From Gammaproteobacteria bacterium (GTDB taxonomy: Bacteria; Pseudomonadota; Gammaproteobacteria; Enterobacterales; Alteromonadaceae): a stretch of DNA of 64,000 nt. The stretch is taken from NCBI GenBank assembly GCA_018222405.1, contig JAAFAI010000003.1, positions 62,001 through 126,000 on the forward strand, given 5' to 3'. Of this stretch, positions 18,189 through 27,927 are shown piece after piece; position 1 is the first letter of the stretch; each line of letters begins with the position of its first letter. The translations under genes were made by a program, and so were the position numbers. The notes below the pieces were generated by a model that was not told where the DNA came from, ran no database searches, and saw nothing but the letters and a program-made list of their open reading frames with translations.

Positions 18189-18215
18189 ATAAAAAAAGCC
18201 TCCCGAAGGAGGCTT
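18189..18215 (-). terminator. Rho-independent terminator for isocitrate lyase
   Basis: AAGCCTCC pairs with GGAGGCTT around a stable loop (TTCG on the minus strand; 18196-18203 with 18208-18215), followed by a U run. It lies about 40 bases past the aceA stop. Confidence 0.9.
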
Positions 18216-18253
18216 AACACGAATCGACTTGTTTCAGTTGGGAATGAGTCGAA

Positions 18254-19846
18254 TTAGTCGAACTGGTTCATAGTGTTGTCTTTACCACTGGCTTTCAGTG
18301 CCTGCTCACCAGAGAAGTATTCTTTGTGAGTATCACCTAAGTCAGAGCCAGCCATTGCCTGGTGCTTAACGCACGCCAGACCCTGACGGATTTCCTGACG
18401 CTGTACGCCTTTAACGTAAGCCAGCATACCTTCTTCACCGAAGTAACCTTTCGCCAGGTTGTCAGTAGACAGCGCTGCAGTGTGGTAAGTCGGCAGTGTG
18501 ATAAGGTGGTGGAAGATACCTGCTTCACGAGCACCGTCAGCCTGGAAGCTCTGGATTTTCGCATCTGCTTCGGCGGCCAGTTCACTTTCATCATACTCAA
18601 CAGACATCAGGTTAGCGCGGTCGTAAGCAGATACGTCTTTACCGGCTTCACTCCATGCATCGAATACCTGTTGACGGAAGCTCAGTGTCCAGTTGAATGA
18701 AGGTGAGTTGTTATAAACCAGCTTCGCATTCGGGATAACTTCACGGATTTGGTTAACCATATTACCGATTTGACCAACGTGTGGTTTTTCAGTTTCAATC
18801 CACAGCAGGTCTGCACCGTTTTGCAGGCTGGTGATACAATCCAGTACACAACGCGCTACGCCGGTGTCAGGTTTAAAGCGGAACAGACCGTTAGGCAGAC
18901 GCTCAGGCTTAACCAGTTCGCCGTTTTGCTTCAGTACCAGGTCACCTTCGTTAAGGTCTGCTACTGAGTTAACCGGTGTAGTTTGCAGGAAAGCGTTGTA
19001 CTGAGAAGCCAGGTCACCTTCGCTGGTAGATACCGGGATCTTCTGCGTCAGGCCGGCACCTAAAGAGTCGGTACGAGCAACGATAACACCATCGTCTACA
19101 CCCAGCTCTAAGAAGGCATAACGAACCGCGTTGATTTTCGCCAGGAAGTCTTCATGAGGAACAGTTACCTTACCGTCCTGGTGACCACACTGCTTGGCAT
19201 CAGATACCTGGTTTTCGATTTGGATACAGCACGCGCCCGCTTCAATCATCTTTTTCGCCAGCAGGTAAGTGGCTTCTTCGTTACCGAAACCGGCATCGAT
19301 ATCGGCAATGATTGGTACAACGTGTGTTTCGTAGTTGTCGATTTGCGCCTGGATAGCAGCTACATCGCCACCGTTTGCTTTAGCAGCATCTAACTGCTTG
19401 AACAGGTCACCCAGTTCACGTGCGTCAGCCTGACGCAGGAAGGTGTAAAGTTCTTCGATTAATGATGCAACTGAGGTTTTCTCGTGCATTGACTGATCCG
19501 GCAGAGGACCGAATTCAGAACGCAGTGCGGCAACCATCCAGCCAGACAGATACAGATAGCTCTTACTGGTAGTGCCCTGATGTTTCTTCACGGACAGCAT
19601 TTTTTGCTGACCAACAAACCCGTGCCAGCAACCCAAAGATTGCGTATATTGAGTACAGTCTGCATCGTACTCGGCCATGTCCTGACGCATAATTTTTGCC
19701 GTATACTTAGCAACGTCTAAACCGGTTTTGAAGCGGTTCTGAACAACCATACGTGCAGCAAAATCTGGACTGATGGCATCCCAAGTACCGTTATATTGAC
19801 TCTTAAGCGTGGCAACCTGATCGATTGCATTTTGGTATTCTGACAT
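18254..19846 (-). CDS. aceA: Isocitrate lyase (530-residue type)
   Basis: The enzyme cleaves isocitrate to succinate and glyoxylate, the first step of the glyoxylate bypass. I set the start at the ATG at 19846, because AAGGAGAG lies just upstream; a longer frame from 19918 is unlikely. The protein then has 530 residues. The metal-binding ADIDAGFGN (181-189) and the active-site KQCGH with Cys220 are visible. The signature reads KQCGH where E. coli has KKCGH, as is usual in the longer isocitrate lyases of Pseudomonas and marine gammaproteobacteria. It is an isolated unit with its own terminator, near glcB and a LysR gene. Confidence 0.95.
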   Translation of the reverse strand: MSEYQNAIDQVATLKSQYNGTWDAISPDFAARMVVQNRFKTGLDVAKYTAKIMRQDMAEYDADCTQYTQSLGCWHGFVGQQKMLSVKKHQGTTSKSYLYLSGWMVAALRSEFGPLPDQSMHEKTSVASLIEELYTFLRQADARELGDLFKQLDAAKANGGDVAAIQAQIDNYETHVVPIIADIDAGFGNEEATYLLAKKMIEAGACCIQIENQVSDAKQCGHQDGKVTVPHEDFLAKINAVRYAFLELGVDDGVIVARTDSLGAGLTQKIPVSTSEGDLASQYNAFLQTTPVNSVADLNEGDLVLKQNGELVKPERLPNGLFRFKPDTGVARCVLDCITSLQNGADLLWIETEKPHVGQIGNMVNQIREVIPNAKLVYNNSPSFNWTLSFRQQVFDAWSEAGKDVSAYDRANLMSVEYDESELAAEADAKIQSFQADGAREAGIFHHLITLPTYHTAALSTDNLAKGYFGEEGMLAYVKGVQRQEIRQGLACVKHQAMAGSDLGDTHKEYFSGEQALKASGKDNTMNQFD

Positions 19847-20091
19847 GACTGTCTCTCCTTCCCGAAAATAGAATGAATCTTTTGCTGATAACACCCTTGG
19901 GTTGTCATCGACTTCCATTTCATCCTAGAGCGGTGAGCTCAATAACAGAAATATATAATCCTCATTATCGTAATAATTCTTGTGAATGTTTGCTGTGTAA
20001 ATTCTGAACAGTGTGATTCCTAAGGATTTTCCGCGCAAAGTAATTAAAAAAAATCTATTATTAAGAAAGGATATTCGTCAGGCCATTTATC

Positions 20092-21039
20092 ATGAGTGAA
20101 ATACTTTCGTCAGTTGATCAGCGAACAAAGCTGGTAGGTGAAAACCGCCTGGAGTTATTGTTGTTCAGGTTAGGCACCCGTCATACCTACGCTATCAACG
20201 TGTTTAAGGTTAAGGAAGTCATCACCGTTCCGAAGATGAATATGATGCCCGGAACCCATGGTAATCTGCGAGGTGTGACTATTTATCGCGGGCTGACGAT
20301 CCCTGTGATTGACTTACGGCAGGCCATAAAAATGCGACCGGTAAGCTCAGAGAAAGGTAATACGGATCGCAATGTTATTATCACCGAATACAACCGTTCC
20401 GTGCAGGGGTTTATGATTGGTGATGTAGTCAGTATTGTTAATACCTCCTGGGAAGATATCCAGCCACCGCCCAAATCCATCGGTAAGACAAACTTTCTTA
20501 CCGCCATCACTCAGATTGATATTCAGGGTAAACGAGAGTTAGTCGAGATTATTGATGTGGAAAAAGTGCTGGCTGAAATCATTGAATATGATGTGTCAAT
20601 CTCCGAAGAAGTCCTTGATCATGAGGTTGTTGATCACCTTAAAGGGCGCAAAGTGCTAATCGTGGATGACTCATCAACGGCCCGCAAGCAAATTCGTGAC
20701 ACCCTTGAGCAACTCGGTTTGCATATTTTAGAGTGTCATAATGGTGCTGAAGCGCTGGGCTTGCTGAAGGAATGGGCAGACCTGGGCAAAACGGTCACCG
20801 ATGAAATTCTGATGATGTTTACCGATGCCGAGATGCCGGAAATGGATGGTTATCGCTTGACGGCTGAAGTCCGCGCCGATCCGCGCATGGCAGACTTGTT
20901 TATTGCGCTGAACACGTCGCTCAGCGGTAGCTTTAATCAGGCCATGGTTGAAAAAGTGGGTTGTAACCGCTTTATCTCTAAATTCCAGCCAGACATGCTG
21001 GTGGACGTGGTTCAGCAACGCATGCGGGAGTTACTATAA
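20092..21039 (+). CDS. cheV: Chemotaxis coupling protein CheV
   Basis: This 315-residue protein has an N-terminal CheW-like domain (about 15-160; LFRLGTRHTYAINVFKVKEVI) and a C-terminal receiver domain from about residue 184 (KVLIVDDSSTARKQIRDTL). The phospho-acceptor Asp sits in FTDAEMPEMDGY, and the conserved Lys is in FISKFQPD. CheV links chemoreceptors to the CheA kinase and is tuned by phosphorylation of its receiver domain. No other chemotaxis gene is nearby, which is common for cheV. The ATG is at 20092. It is divergent from aceA. Confidence 0.92.
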   Translation: MSEILSSVDQRTKLVGENRLELLLFRLGTRHTYAINVFKVKEVITVPKMNMMPGTHGNLRGVTIYRGLTIPVIDLRQAIKMRPVSSEKGNTDRNVIITEYNRSVQGFMIGDVVSIVNTSWEDIQPPPKSIGKTNFLTAITQIDIQGKRELVEIIDVEKVLAEIIEYDVSISEEVLDHEVVDHLKGRKVLIVDDSSTARKQIRDTLEQLGLHILECHNGAEALGLLKEWADLGKTVTDEILMMFTDAEMPEMDGYRLTAEVRADPRMADLFIALNTSLSGSFNQAMVEKVGCNRFISKFQPDMLVDVVQQRMRELL

Positions 21040-21195
21040 ACGCTAAACCGATGAATGGGCATCCGGTACGGATATCGGTATACTCTGCGTTAGATTTAAT
21101 TAACCTGTTGTTTTAACATCTTATCGGTTTTTCATGCGGATGTAAGATAGCAGCGATACACTGCGATATATTAAGATTTCAATAAGGAAACTATC

Positions 21196-22614
21196 GTGCG
21201 ACAGAAATTGCTTGCGGCGGTGGCCGCAACGTTTGCGTTGTCGGCTTGCGTGAATACTGCCGATACCACGTCTACTCAGAGACAAATCCCCTCAACGCCG
21301 AGAAATATCATTATGGTCGTTTCAGACGGCATGGGGCCAGCCTATACCACTGCTTATCGTAATTTTCGTGACAACCCCGCCACGCCAGAGGTGGAAAGTG
21401 TTGTGCTGGATGATATTTTTGTGGGTAATGCCAGTACCTATCCTGATCAGGTTTCTGGCTTTGTAACCGACTCGGCCGCCTCTGCAACAGCGCTGGCCTC
21501 TGGAGTGAAAAGCTATAACGGTGCCATTGGCGTTGATAAAAACAAAAAGCCGGTGACGTCTATTCTGCAACGGGCAAAACAATTAGGGATGCGCACCGGC
21601 GTAGCCGTAACATCGCAAATTGTTCACGCCACGCCAGCCGCTTATGTAGCGCATAATGAAAGCCGTCAGAATTATAATGAACTGGCTGACAGCTTCTTCG
21701 ATGATCGAATCAATGGTCAGTTTGTTGCTGATGTGATGCTGGGGGGCGGCACCCGCTATTTTGAACGCGAAGACCGCAATGTTACCGCCGAATTCATCGA
21801 CGCTGGCTATGCCTATGTGGATACTTACAACAAACTGGCCACGCTGCCTGCCGGTGAGAATGTGCTTGGACTGTTTGCCGAAGTAGGCCTGCCCTGGGCT
21901 CTTGACGATCTACGCAAAAATCGTTTGGCTTATCTTACTGAGCATGCGATCAAGCATTTAGAAAACGATAAGGGCTTCTTTCTGCTGGTAGAAGCCAGTC
22001 AGGTAGACTGGGCTGGTCATTCCAATGATATTGCCGCTGCAATGGCTGAAATGCACGACCTGAATCTCGCTCTGGAGTACCTGGTTAGCTATGTGGAAGA
22101 GCACCCGGATACGCTGGTGGTTCTCACTGCAGATCACAGTACAGGTGGATTAACTATTGGTGCGCGTGGTGAATATCGCTGGGCTCCTGAGTGGTTGCAA
22201 AACCTTAAACAGTCGCCGGCAACCATCGCCCGGAATATTACCGAAGTGGACTCACCAATTGCCTACGTTAGTGACGCACTGGGCTTTGAGCTAAACGAAA
22301 AAGAATCACAGCAGGTAGTAGAGCTGGCAAAACAGGACGACCTTAAAGCGCGATTCGCTGGTATTAAGGCCCTACTTGATATCCGCTCAAATACGGGCTG
22401 GACCACCTCCGGTCATACTGGGGTAGATGTGGAAGTATTTGCATTCGGGGCCGGTAGCAATCAGTTTTACGGACAGTACGACAATACCGATATCGCCAAA
22501 AAGTTGTTCGGTTTGTTACCTAAGAGCGCTCCAGTGGTGAAAACAGAAACCACATCGTCTCCTAAAGAAGAAAAAAGCCAGTGTGATTTTGAAACCGACT
22601 GGCGCTGTGAGTAA
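21196..22614 (+). CDS. Alkaline phosphatase (lipoprotein)
   Basis: This 472-residue PhoA-type metalloenzyme releases phosphate from monoesters. Seen in the sequence: a lipobox LSAC with Cys18, so the mature enzyme is lipid-anchored in the envelope; the metal Asp44 in VSDGMG; the nucleophile Ser93 in TDSAASATAL; DWAGHSND; and the C-terminal TSGHTGVDVEVFAFG. The start is GTG, preceded by AAGGA. No PhoB box was found in the 156 bases upstream, so phosphate control is not supported from sequence. A strong hairpin terminator follows. Confidence 0.93.
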   Translation: MRQKLLAAVAATFALSACVNTADTTSTQRQIPSTPRNIIMVVSDGMGPAYTTAYRNFRDNPATPEVESVVLDDIFVGNASTYPDQVSGFVTDSAASATALASGVKSYNGAIGVDKNKKPVTSILQRAKQLGMRTGVAVTSQIVHATPAAYVAHNESRQNYNELADSFFDDRINGQFVADVMLGGGTRYFEREDRNVTAEFIDAGYAYVDTYNKLATLPAGENVLGLFAEVGLPWALDDLRKNRLAYLTEHAIKHLENDKGFFLLVEASQVDWAGHSNDIAAAMAEMHDLNLALEYLVSYVEEHPDTLVVLTADHSTGGLTIGARGEYRWAPEWLQNLKQSPATIARNITEVDSPIAYVSDALGFELNEKESQQVVELAKQDDLKARFAGIKALLDIRSNTGWTTSGHTGVDVEVFAFGAGSNQFYGQYDNTDIAKKLFGLLPKSAPVVKTETTSSPKEEKSQCDFETDWRCE

Positions 22615-22652
22615 TCCATAGCCACTTCAGAGGCGAATCTTTGAGCCTTTAT

Positions 22653-22684
22653 AAAATGACGAACAGGTTCCTGTTCGTCATTTT
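22653..22684 (+). terminator. Long palindromic terminator between convergent genes
   Basis: Fifteen base pairs AAAATGACGAACAGG/CCTGTTCGTCATTTT (22653-22667 with 22670-22684) with U-rich ends. It serves the alkaline phosphatase gene and may act both ways, because the convergent gene ends at 22691. Confidence 0.85.
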
Positions 22685-22690
22685 TCTTTA

Positions 22691-23137
22691 TCAGCACGCT
22701 CCGTGCGACATTTTATCGTGTTTCTTAGTCGTATTTGCTAATGCAAACCAGGCGCCCAGTAAGCATAGGGGGACAGGTGCGAGCAGTTTGGCAGTTTGTT
22801 GAATGATGTGGTGCTCGGGATGCAGGAAAATGCCCAGGATGCCATATAGAATTAGCACTCCGGCAAAATACATAGCATGTTTATAGCCGTCGGTGCCAGT
22901 GCGTCGGGTAATAAAATAGGCACACAATACCGCTATCGAGCTGCCAATAATCATTGAGCCGACCGTTAACAGATTTGACTGTGCAGCCATGTCGATTAAT
23001 TGTTGCTGCGAGTAGTCTGATTTATCAATACCGGATTGCCAGAATACCGACAGCGCCACGGCCAGAATGACAGTAGCAACTACATACATCAAAAAAGTAA
23101 TGACTAACGATTTTACGCTGAGTGGTTGAGTGTTCAT
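22691..23137 (-). CDS. Four-helix membrane protein of unknown function
   Basis: This 148-residue protein is mostly hydrophobic, with four likely membrane helices (about 10-30, 52-72, 85-105 and 115-135) and a short charged tail. I do not recognise a family. It lies 61 bases downstream of an XRE-type regulator whose C-terminal half is also membrane-embedded, so the pair probably works together at the inner membrane. Nothing catalytic is visible. Confidence 0.6.
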   Translation of the reverse strand: MNTQPLSVKSLVITFLMYVVATVILAVALSVFWQSGIDKSDYSQQQLIDMAAQSNLLTVGSMIIGSSIAVLCAYFITRRTGTDGYKHAMYFAGVLILYGILGIFLHPEHHIIQQTAKLLAPVPLCLLGAWFALANTTKKHDKMSHGAC

Positions 23138-23198
23138 CTTTCTTCCTTCTACGGCAAAACGCGCAGTAATACTGCACTCTGCCTGTTAATGGTGGTGT

Positions 23199-23738
23199 TT
23201 AAAGTAAAGATGAGCCAAACCCGTATTTTTTCTTCAGGCGGGCATGCTTAAAGAAATAAACAACAGCGGAAATGACCAGCGCAATGGATACCGTATTTTT
23301 CAGTAGCTGAAATGTGGATTCGTCTATGCGTTGTTCGCCAAAGGCGCTAAAAATACCGTAAAAACCAAACAGGTGACTGGCGAGTACAATCCAAAATGCG
23401 ATATGTAACTTCCTGATTTCCAGCTTGCCTTGTTCAGTTTGCAGGGCTTTATTGTGGTCATTTTCAATCGACGAGGGAGCAGAGAGTGCTTCCTTGTCGG
23501 GTTGCGAAGAGTCAGGTGCAGGATTGTCAGTTAACGCATCGTCAGCAAACAGATCGGAAATTGCGATATCAAATACGGCGCCAAGGCATTTTATACTCTC
23601 CTGTGACGCCACCGATTTTGCTTCAATTCTCTGAACGGTTCTTAAACTTAACCCCGACATATCAGCAAGCTGTTGCTGAGACCAGCAGCGGCTTTCTCTG
23701 AGCTGTTTAAGTTTATTTGCGTTAATTTTCAATTGCAT
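23199..23738 (-). CDS. Membrane-linked XRE-family transcriptional regulator
   Basis: This 179-residue protein has an N-terminal Cro/C1-type helix-turn-helix (residues 6-60; LRESRCWSQQQLADMSGLSLRTVQRIE) and a polar linker (about 70-115). Two membrane helices near the C-terminus follow (about 117-137 and 147-167). Such proteins may sense an envelope signal directly. It precedes a four-helix membrane protein gene on the same strand. A perfect GTAACG-CTTA-CGTTAC palindrome lies about 70 bases upstream of the start and is a plausible autoregulatory operator. Confidence 0.75.
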   Translation of the reverse strand: MQLKINANKLKQLRESRCWSQQQLADMSGLSLRTVQRIEAKSVASQESIKCLGAVFDIAISDLFADDALTDNPAPDSSQPDKEALSAPSSIENDHNKALQTEQGKLEIRKLHIAFWIVLASHLFGFYGIFSAFGEQRIDESTFQLLKNTVSIALVISAVVYFFKHARLKKKYGFGSSLL

Positions 23739-24075
23739 TGAGGGTCTCCGTTGGCTCGATTTAAAGCTAACAGGAGTTGCCCCCTTTCCTGACGTTATAC
23801 ACCCGTAACGCTTACGTTACCAATACGACACAAGGTGTCAAGTCACTATTTTCGTTGGTTTTTTCGCTTCTTGTGTCGTCTATGAAAATGTCAGGGAAAA
23901 CGGTTTGTAGTGATATCAATAGCTCAGGTGATGACTATTCAGCCGTGATCATTTCGTGATAATTCCGTGATTTTGGTGTGAAACAAAGTTTTTAGTCTTT
24001 TCCTTAGAGGGGGTAGGAGTCGATGCGGTTTCAGGCTCAACCACCTGGTTACTGACATTTACGGAGAAAAAGAAA
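23739..24075. other. Intergenic stretch between the XRE gene and the spondin-domain gene
   Basis: It holds divergent promoters for the two flanking genes. The only clear structures are the GTAACG/CGTTAC palindrome and a GACAC-AAG-GTGTC inverted repeat (23827-23839). No open frame with coding character was seen. Confidence 0.5.
23805..23820. promoter_or_regulatory. Candidate operator palindrome upstream of the XRE regulator
   Basis: GTAACG (23805-23810), CTTA, CGTTAC (23815-23820) form a perfect 6-bp inverted repeat. It lies in the divergent promoter region, next to a second short inverted repeat, GACAC/GTGTC. XRE-type regulators usually bind such sites; the link is inferred. Confidence 0.35.
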
Positions 24076-24732
24076 ATGAAAAAAATAGTGTTTTCATTCA
24101 TGGTACCTGCAGTACTGGCTTTTACCGCACCGGCTATGGCCGCTGCAAAAACCTATGAGGTGACTATTCAGAATGTCACTTCTGGAATTAGTTTTACACC
24201 ATTCCTGTTGGCCACGCACAACAAGCGGGTGAGCTTATTTGAGTTGGGAGCGCCTGCTTCAGAGGCGCTGGGGCGAGTGGCAGAAGGTGGAGACACTGCC
24301 GGGTTGCAGGCTGAGCTGGACGCATCGAATGGGGTTTTTCAAACGGTTAGCTCAGATGGTTTGCTAGGCCCTGGCGAGTCTGTGACAGTCTCTATTGACG
24401 CCCGTGGAGGCAAAAATAAACTCAGCCTGGTATCCATGTTATTACCCACCAACGATAATATCGTTGCAGCTCAGGCTATTGATCTTCCTTCAGGCATGCG
24501 GGCTCAAACATCCTATCTGGCCATGGCGTATGACGCCGGTACCGAAACTAACTCGGAAGAATGTGCATTTATTCCGGGGCCGACCTGCGCCGGTGAAGCC
24601 TTCTCCGATACGGACTTGGGCGAAGGCTATACTTTCCCGTCTGCCGGGATCCATGGTGAGGCCGATTTGAGTCAGGCGATCTATGACTGGCAGGGGCCTG
24701 TCGCCATAGTAACAATAAAGCGGGTTTATTAA
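24076..24732 (+). CDS. Exported spondin-domain protein
   Basis: This 218-residue protein has a clear signal peptide (MKKIVFSFMVPAVLAFTAPAMAA, cleavage near residue 23) and a spondin-N-like beta domain. The pattern is the bacterial one: YEVTIQNVTSGISFTPFLLATH, then LFELGAPASEAL, and a C-terminal GPVAIVTIKRVY. The eukaryotic domain is extracellular. In bacteria these small periplasmic or secreted proteins have no established function. A good ribosome site (GGAG) precedes the ATG. No operon partner is seen, since the next gene is convergent. Confidence 0.75.
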   Translation: MKKIVFSFMVPAVLAFTAPAMAAAKTYEVTIQNVTSGISFTPFLLATHNKRVSLFELGAPASEALGRVAEGGDTAGLQAELDASNGVFQTVSSDGLLGPGESVTVSIDARGGKNKLSLVSMLLPTNDNIVAAQAIDLPSGMRAQTSYLAMAYDAGTETNSEECAFIPGPTCAGEAFSDTDLGEGYTFPSAGIHGEADLSQAIYDWQGPVAIVTIKRVY

Positions 24733-24828
24733 CCGATGTTGAAGAAAGCTATCAAGCAGTAATTCAGCGGGGACGAAGGTGTGACCGTTTGCCCTTATCA
24801 GGTAATGAGTTGCACCTTTATCCTTTCA

Positions 24829-25536
24829 CTACTGATTAATAAAGCTCTCGATATCCTCACCGGTAATTTTGCCAATCTGGCTGAACAAATACCACAATGC
24901 AGCAATCAGCAACACCATAGAGGGGATAACAATGACCGGGTAGCTCAATGCAGTCATCCGCCCTAACTCCTCTGTATAGGCCGTAGTACCCGGTTCACTC
25001 ACCAGAATGACCTTGGCAAGAATATAGTTAAGCGTAGAGGATAAGAAAAACGAACCGGCAACGATGTAAGAGCAGTGCCTGATTTTTTCCTTAAACAGCG
25101 GTTGTTTATTCTGCTGATCGAGCACTTCGTTCAATTTGGGCCAGTTAATGATCTGATCGTTAAGAATAAGCATCTTTACCAGCGGTTTTTCCGTTGCCTG
25201 GGTTACCAGCACGGCGATGCCTATGAGAGCCGGTATAGCGGCTTCTTTTATAGCAATATATTCCGCCGGTAACTTTAACAAACTGATCCCGCCGGTTAGT
25301 AGCACACTGACAATGCCGAGCACAGAAAAGCCGTTAACCTTGCCGCTTTGCTTTAAATCCCATAAGCCATAGCCCAGCGGAAAGCTCAGTGCCGCCACAA
25401 TACTCCAGGCCGGACCTAAGTACTCTTCGGAGCTGGCATAGCTCATTAGTACCACCGGGATAACGATGTTAAATGCCAGATTAGGCAGAAACCCCTGATT
25501 CTGAGGTTTAGCGGTTGACTGAGTGCTGTCTGACAT
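24829..25536 (-). CDS. VC0807-type inner-membrane protein
   Basis: This 235-residue protein has about five or six membrane helices, with a soluble loop near residues 115-150. It resembles the conserved uncharacterised VC0807 family of gammaproteobacteria (LPNLAFNIVIPVVLMSY near the start and SYPVIVIPSMVLLIAALW near the end). No catalytic or transport motif is recognised. It lies 44 bases downstream of the rhomboid gene on the same strand and may be read through from that operon. Confidence 0.65.
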   Translation of the reverse strand: MSDSTQSTAKPQNQGFLPNLAFNIVIPVVLMSYASSEEYLGPAWSIVAALSFPLGYGLWDLKQSGKVNGFSVLGIVSVLLTGGISLLKLPAEYIAIKEAAIPALIGIAVLVTQATEKPLVKMLILNDQIINWPKLNEVLDQQNKQPLFKEKIRHCSYIVAGSFFLSSTLNYILAKVILVSEPGTTAYTEELGRMTALSYPVIVIPSMVLLIAALWYLFSQIGKITGEDIESFINQ

Positions 25537-25580
25537 AAGGTAACTTCTTTACTTACAATAGCAGGCTAAAAGCCATGATA

Positions 25581-26132
25581 TTAAGAGGATTTCGCCCACA
25601 GGTGGGCACTTAGTAAGCCCATAATGAAACCAAACAGGTGGTATTCAAAAGAAACAAATCGCTGTAAGGGCAGTACGCCGAATATCATACCGCCATATAG
25701 CACGGCTATCACTACTGAAATAATCAATAAATGTAATTTTTTACTGTAAAAGCCGCCGAGGATGAGAAAGCCAAGGTAACCATAAACAATGCCGCTGGCA
25801 CCAATGTGCATAGCATTACGGCCAAATAACCACACCAGCAGGCCGGCGCCCAGCCAAATTAGCAGTGTGGATTTCAGAAAAGTCAGTTTGCCCCATTGCA
25901 TACTCAGCCACATAAACAGTAATAATGGCAAAAAGTTACTGGCAAAGTGTGTGAGGTTGGCGTGTAGCCAGGGGGCCAGAAAAATTCCCGGCAGATTGCC
26001 CGGATCGCGCGGACGGATCCCGAATTGATTTAACCAGTTAGACAGTAATAAATTAATAAACTCGGTACCGAGTAAGACGAGGGCCAAGACGCCTAAGATT
26101 CTGAGTTGCTGGGATAAGGTAAACTGTTTCAT
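25581..26132 (-). CDS. Rhomboid-family intramembrane serine protease
   Basis: From the ATG at 26132 this is a 183-residue protein with six likely membrane helices. The rhomboid marks are present: [10 protein letters not shown] in the early helices, the nucleophile motif GASGIVYG, and the second dyad residue in EYHLFGF. The start overlaps the stop of the glutathionylspermidine-synthase-like gene by four bases (ATGA), so it is translated as part of that operon. Rhomboids cut single-pass membrane proteins. The substrate is unknown, although the small size also recalls rhombosortases. A longer frame from 26228 runs into the upstream gene and is not used. Confidence 0.8.
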   Translation of the reverse strand: MKQFTLSQQLRILGVLALVLLGTEFINLLLSNWLNQFGIRPRDPGNLPGIFLAPWLHANLTHFASNFLPLLLFMWLSMQWGKLTFLKSTLLIWLGAGLLVWLFGRNAMHIGASGIVYGYLGFLILGGFYSKKLHLLIISVVIAVLYGGMIFGVLPLQRFVSFEYHLFGFIMGLLSAHLWAKSS

Positions 26133-27295
26133 AAAATAATGTGCGGCAAATAGCGCGATAAGTCCTGGGTAATCAGTGAACGGTCTTCCCGAATGGAGAT
26201 GCCAGCCGGCAAATCGTCTACCAGCCAACTGCCAATCAATACGTATTGATCGCCGTAGCGGGGCAGCGGATGGTACTGTTGCAGAATAAACCCTTCTTCA
26301 CCGTAAGGCCCATCTGATAGGGTGGTTGGTGAATCATCGTCGTTAAGCAGCGATATATTGGCACCTTCACGGGAAAATAACGGCTTTTTAATCCACTTGC
26401 CGCCGGTTGCCCGATGTTTATCCTGCTCAAAAAAAGCCGGTAACAGGTTGGGATGATTGGGAAACTCCTGCCACAACAGCGGCAGTAGCGCCTTATTGGA
26501 TAACACCGACTTCCATGGCGGTTCAAGCCAGCCTACATCAGCCGGTTCCAGGGCATCGCCAAACTCTTCGCGGAGCATAAACTCCCACGGGTATAGTTTG
26601 AAACAATGGGTAATGGCATTGTCGTCCAAGTCGGTGAAATAGCCCGTGTCGCTGAGGCCTATGTCTTCAACAAACAAAAACGGTGCGTCTATGCCTGCTG
26701 CACTGGCACAATCCTGCAGATATTGCACGGTGCCGCGATCCTCTACCGAATCTTCACAGCAACTAAAGTGGATGCGCTGGTAATTGTACTGCTGCCTTAA
26801 TTGCTCAAACCGGTATACGAGCTTTTCCTGCAAGGAATTAAACTGGTCGGCGTGGCGGGCAATCTTGCCGGCATCCACCAGGTTCTCCAGCCATAGCCAT
26901 TGCCAGAAGCCGGTTTCGTAAAGGGAAGTTGGGGTATCGGCATTGTTTTCTAACAGCTTGGCGGGCGATTTCCCGTCGTAAACCAGATCCAATCGAGAAT
27001 AAAGAGAAGGTTGCTTTTCGCGCCAGCTAGAAACGATAAAATCCCAGTGTGGCTGGGGTATCTTGCACTGGGTAAGCAATGCCTCAGAATTAACCACTTT
27101 ATCCACCACGTGCAAACACATCTGGTGTAATTCGGCACTGGGATCTTCAATGTCCTGCTCGATTTGACGCAAGGTAAACTGATAGTAAGCACTTTCATCC
27201 CAGTAGGGTTCGCCGTACATGGTATGAAAATGAAAACCATATTCAGCCGCTAACTGTTGCCAGTTGTGGCGCGGCTGACTGGCTATTCTGAACAT
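26129..27295 (-). CDS. Glutathionylspermidine synthase-like ATP-grasp ligase (YjfC/YgiC type)
   Basis: The start is placed at the ATG at 27295 ([14 protein letters not shown]), one base after the stop of the upstream gene, giving 388 residues. The family pattern is clear: [48 protein letters not shown], and in the C-terminal half [14 protein letters not shown] and [17 protein letters not shown]. These are ATP-grasp ligases that resemble the synthetase domain of E. coli Gss. The YgiC/YjfC branch has no proven glutathionylspermidine activity. The gene sits in a yjf-like operon after a DUF1190 lipoprotein, as in E. coli yjfM-yjfC. Confidence 0.85.
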   Translation of the reverse strand: MFRIASQPRHNWQQLAAEYGFHFHTMYGEPYWDESAYYQFTLRQIEQDIEDPSAELHQMCLHVVDKVVNSEALLTQCKIPQPHWDFIVSSWREKQPSLYSRLDLVYDGKSPAKLLENNADTPTSLYETGFWQWLWLENLVDAGKIARHADQFNSLQEKLVYRFEQLRQQYNYQRIHFSCCEDSVEDRGTVQYLQDCASAAGIDAPFLFVEDIGLSDTGYFTDLDDNAITHCFKLYPWEFMLREEFGDALEPADVGWLEPPWKSVLSNKALLPLLWQEFPNHPNLLPAFFEQDKHRATGGKWIKKPLFSREGANISLLNDDDSPTTLSDGPYGEEGFILQQYHPLPRYGDQYVLIGSWLVDDLPAGISIREDRSLITQDLSRYLPHIIL

Positions 27296-27296
27296 G

Positions 27297-27917
27297 CTAG
27301 CCGCCCCAGCCCTTGGACTTACTTCCCGAGCTGCCCCAGCTCGATTTCGCCCGCACGCTGCTACCAAACCCACCGCGCTTTATGGTGCGGTTTACGGTTG
27401 GCTTTTTCTCAAATACCGAAGACGGGGCATTATAAGAACGTTTTCTGATATCGCCATCAAACACATAGCCGTTTGAAGTAACCCAGCGGGAACGGAACGG
27501 CGAGTAAGGCGAGAACGAGGTATACAAGGGTTGCGAATAGTAGGGCCGTGGCTGTAGCAACTGACTTACCATATAACCGGCCATAAAGGGCATAAAAAAG
27601 CTGCCTGATGACGTTTGTACATACTGACAGCGATCATTACCAAATTCGTATTCACAATCATTTTGCGTATCGAATTTAGGCGCAGTGCGATTATGCTCCT
27701 CAAGCGCAGACTCGTATGCCGCCAGGCACTGACCGGTTGCCTCCGGGTTGTCCTGTTGGCAATCTTCCGGCGATACATAAATGTTTGACTGTTCGCGGTT
27801 GCCGCCACAGGCGGTCAGCATGATTCCGGCTACACCCACAGCCAGCGGTTTCAATGCAAAAGCTTTGCGTAACTGATGCAGATGAATACTTTTAGAACGT
27901 TTTTGTGAATGGCTCAT
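27297..27917 (-). CDS. DUF1190 lipoprotein (YgiB/YjfM type)
   Basis: This 206-residue protein has an N-terminal lipoprotein signal with lipobox LTAC (Cys about residue 37), then a region with four Cys ([29 protein letters not shown]). A Ser, Gly, Tyr-rich low-complexity tail ends in GWGG. This is the DUF1190 layout. Its stop is one base from the ATG of the ATP-grasp gene, as in the E. coli ygiB-ygiC and yjfM-yjfC pairs. It is probably anchored in the envelope. Function unknown. Confidence 0.85.
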   Translation of the reverse strand: MSHSQKRSKSIHLHQLRKAFALKPLAVGVAGIMLTACGGNREQSNIYVSPEDCQQDNPEATGQCLAAYESALEEHNRTAPKFDTQNDCEYEFGNDRCQYVQTSSGSFFMPFMAGYMVSQLLQPRPYYSQPLYTSFSPYSPFRSRWVTSNGYVFDGDIRKRSYNAPSSVFEKKPTVNRTIKRGGFGSSVRAKSSWGSSGSKSKGWGG

Positions 27918-27927
27918 CGCAAAACTC

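Noticed and set aside
21040..21195. Pho box before the alkaline phosphatase
   Set aside because: No pair of CTGTCAT-like repeats at the right spacing was found.
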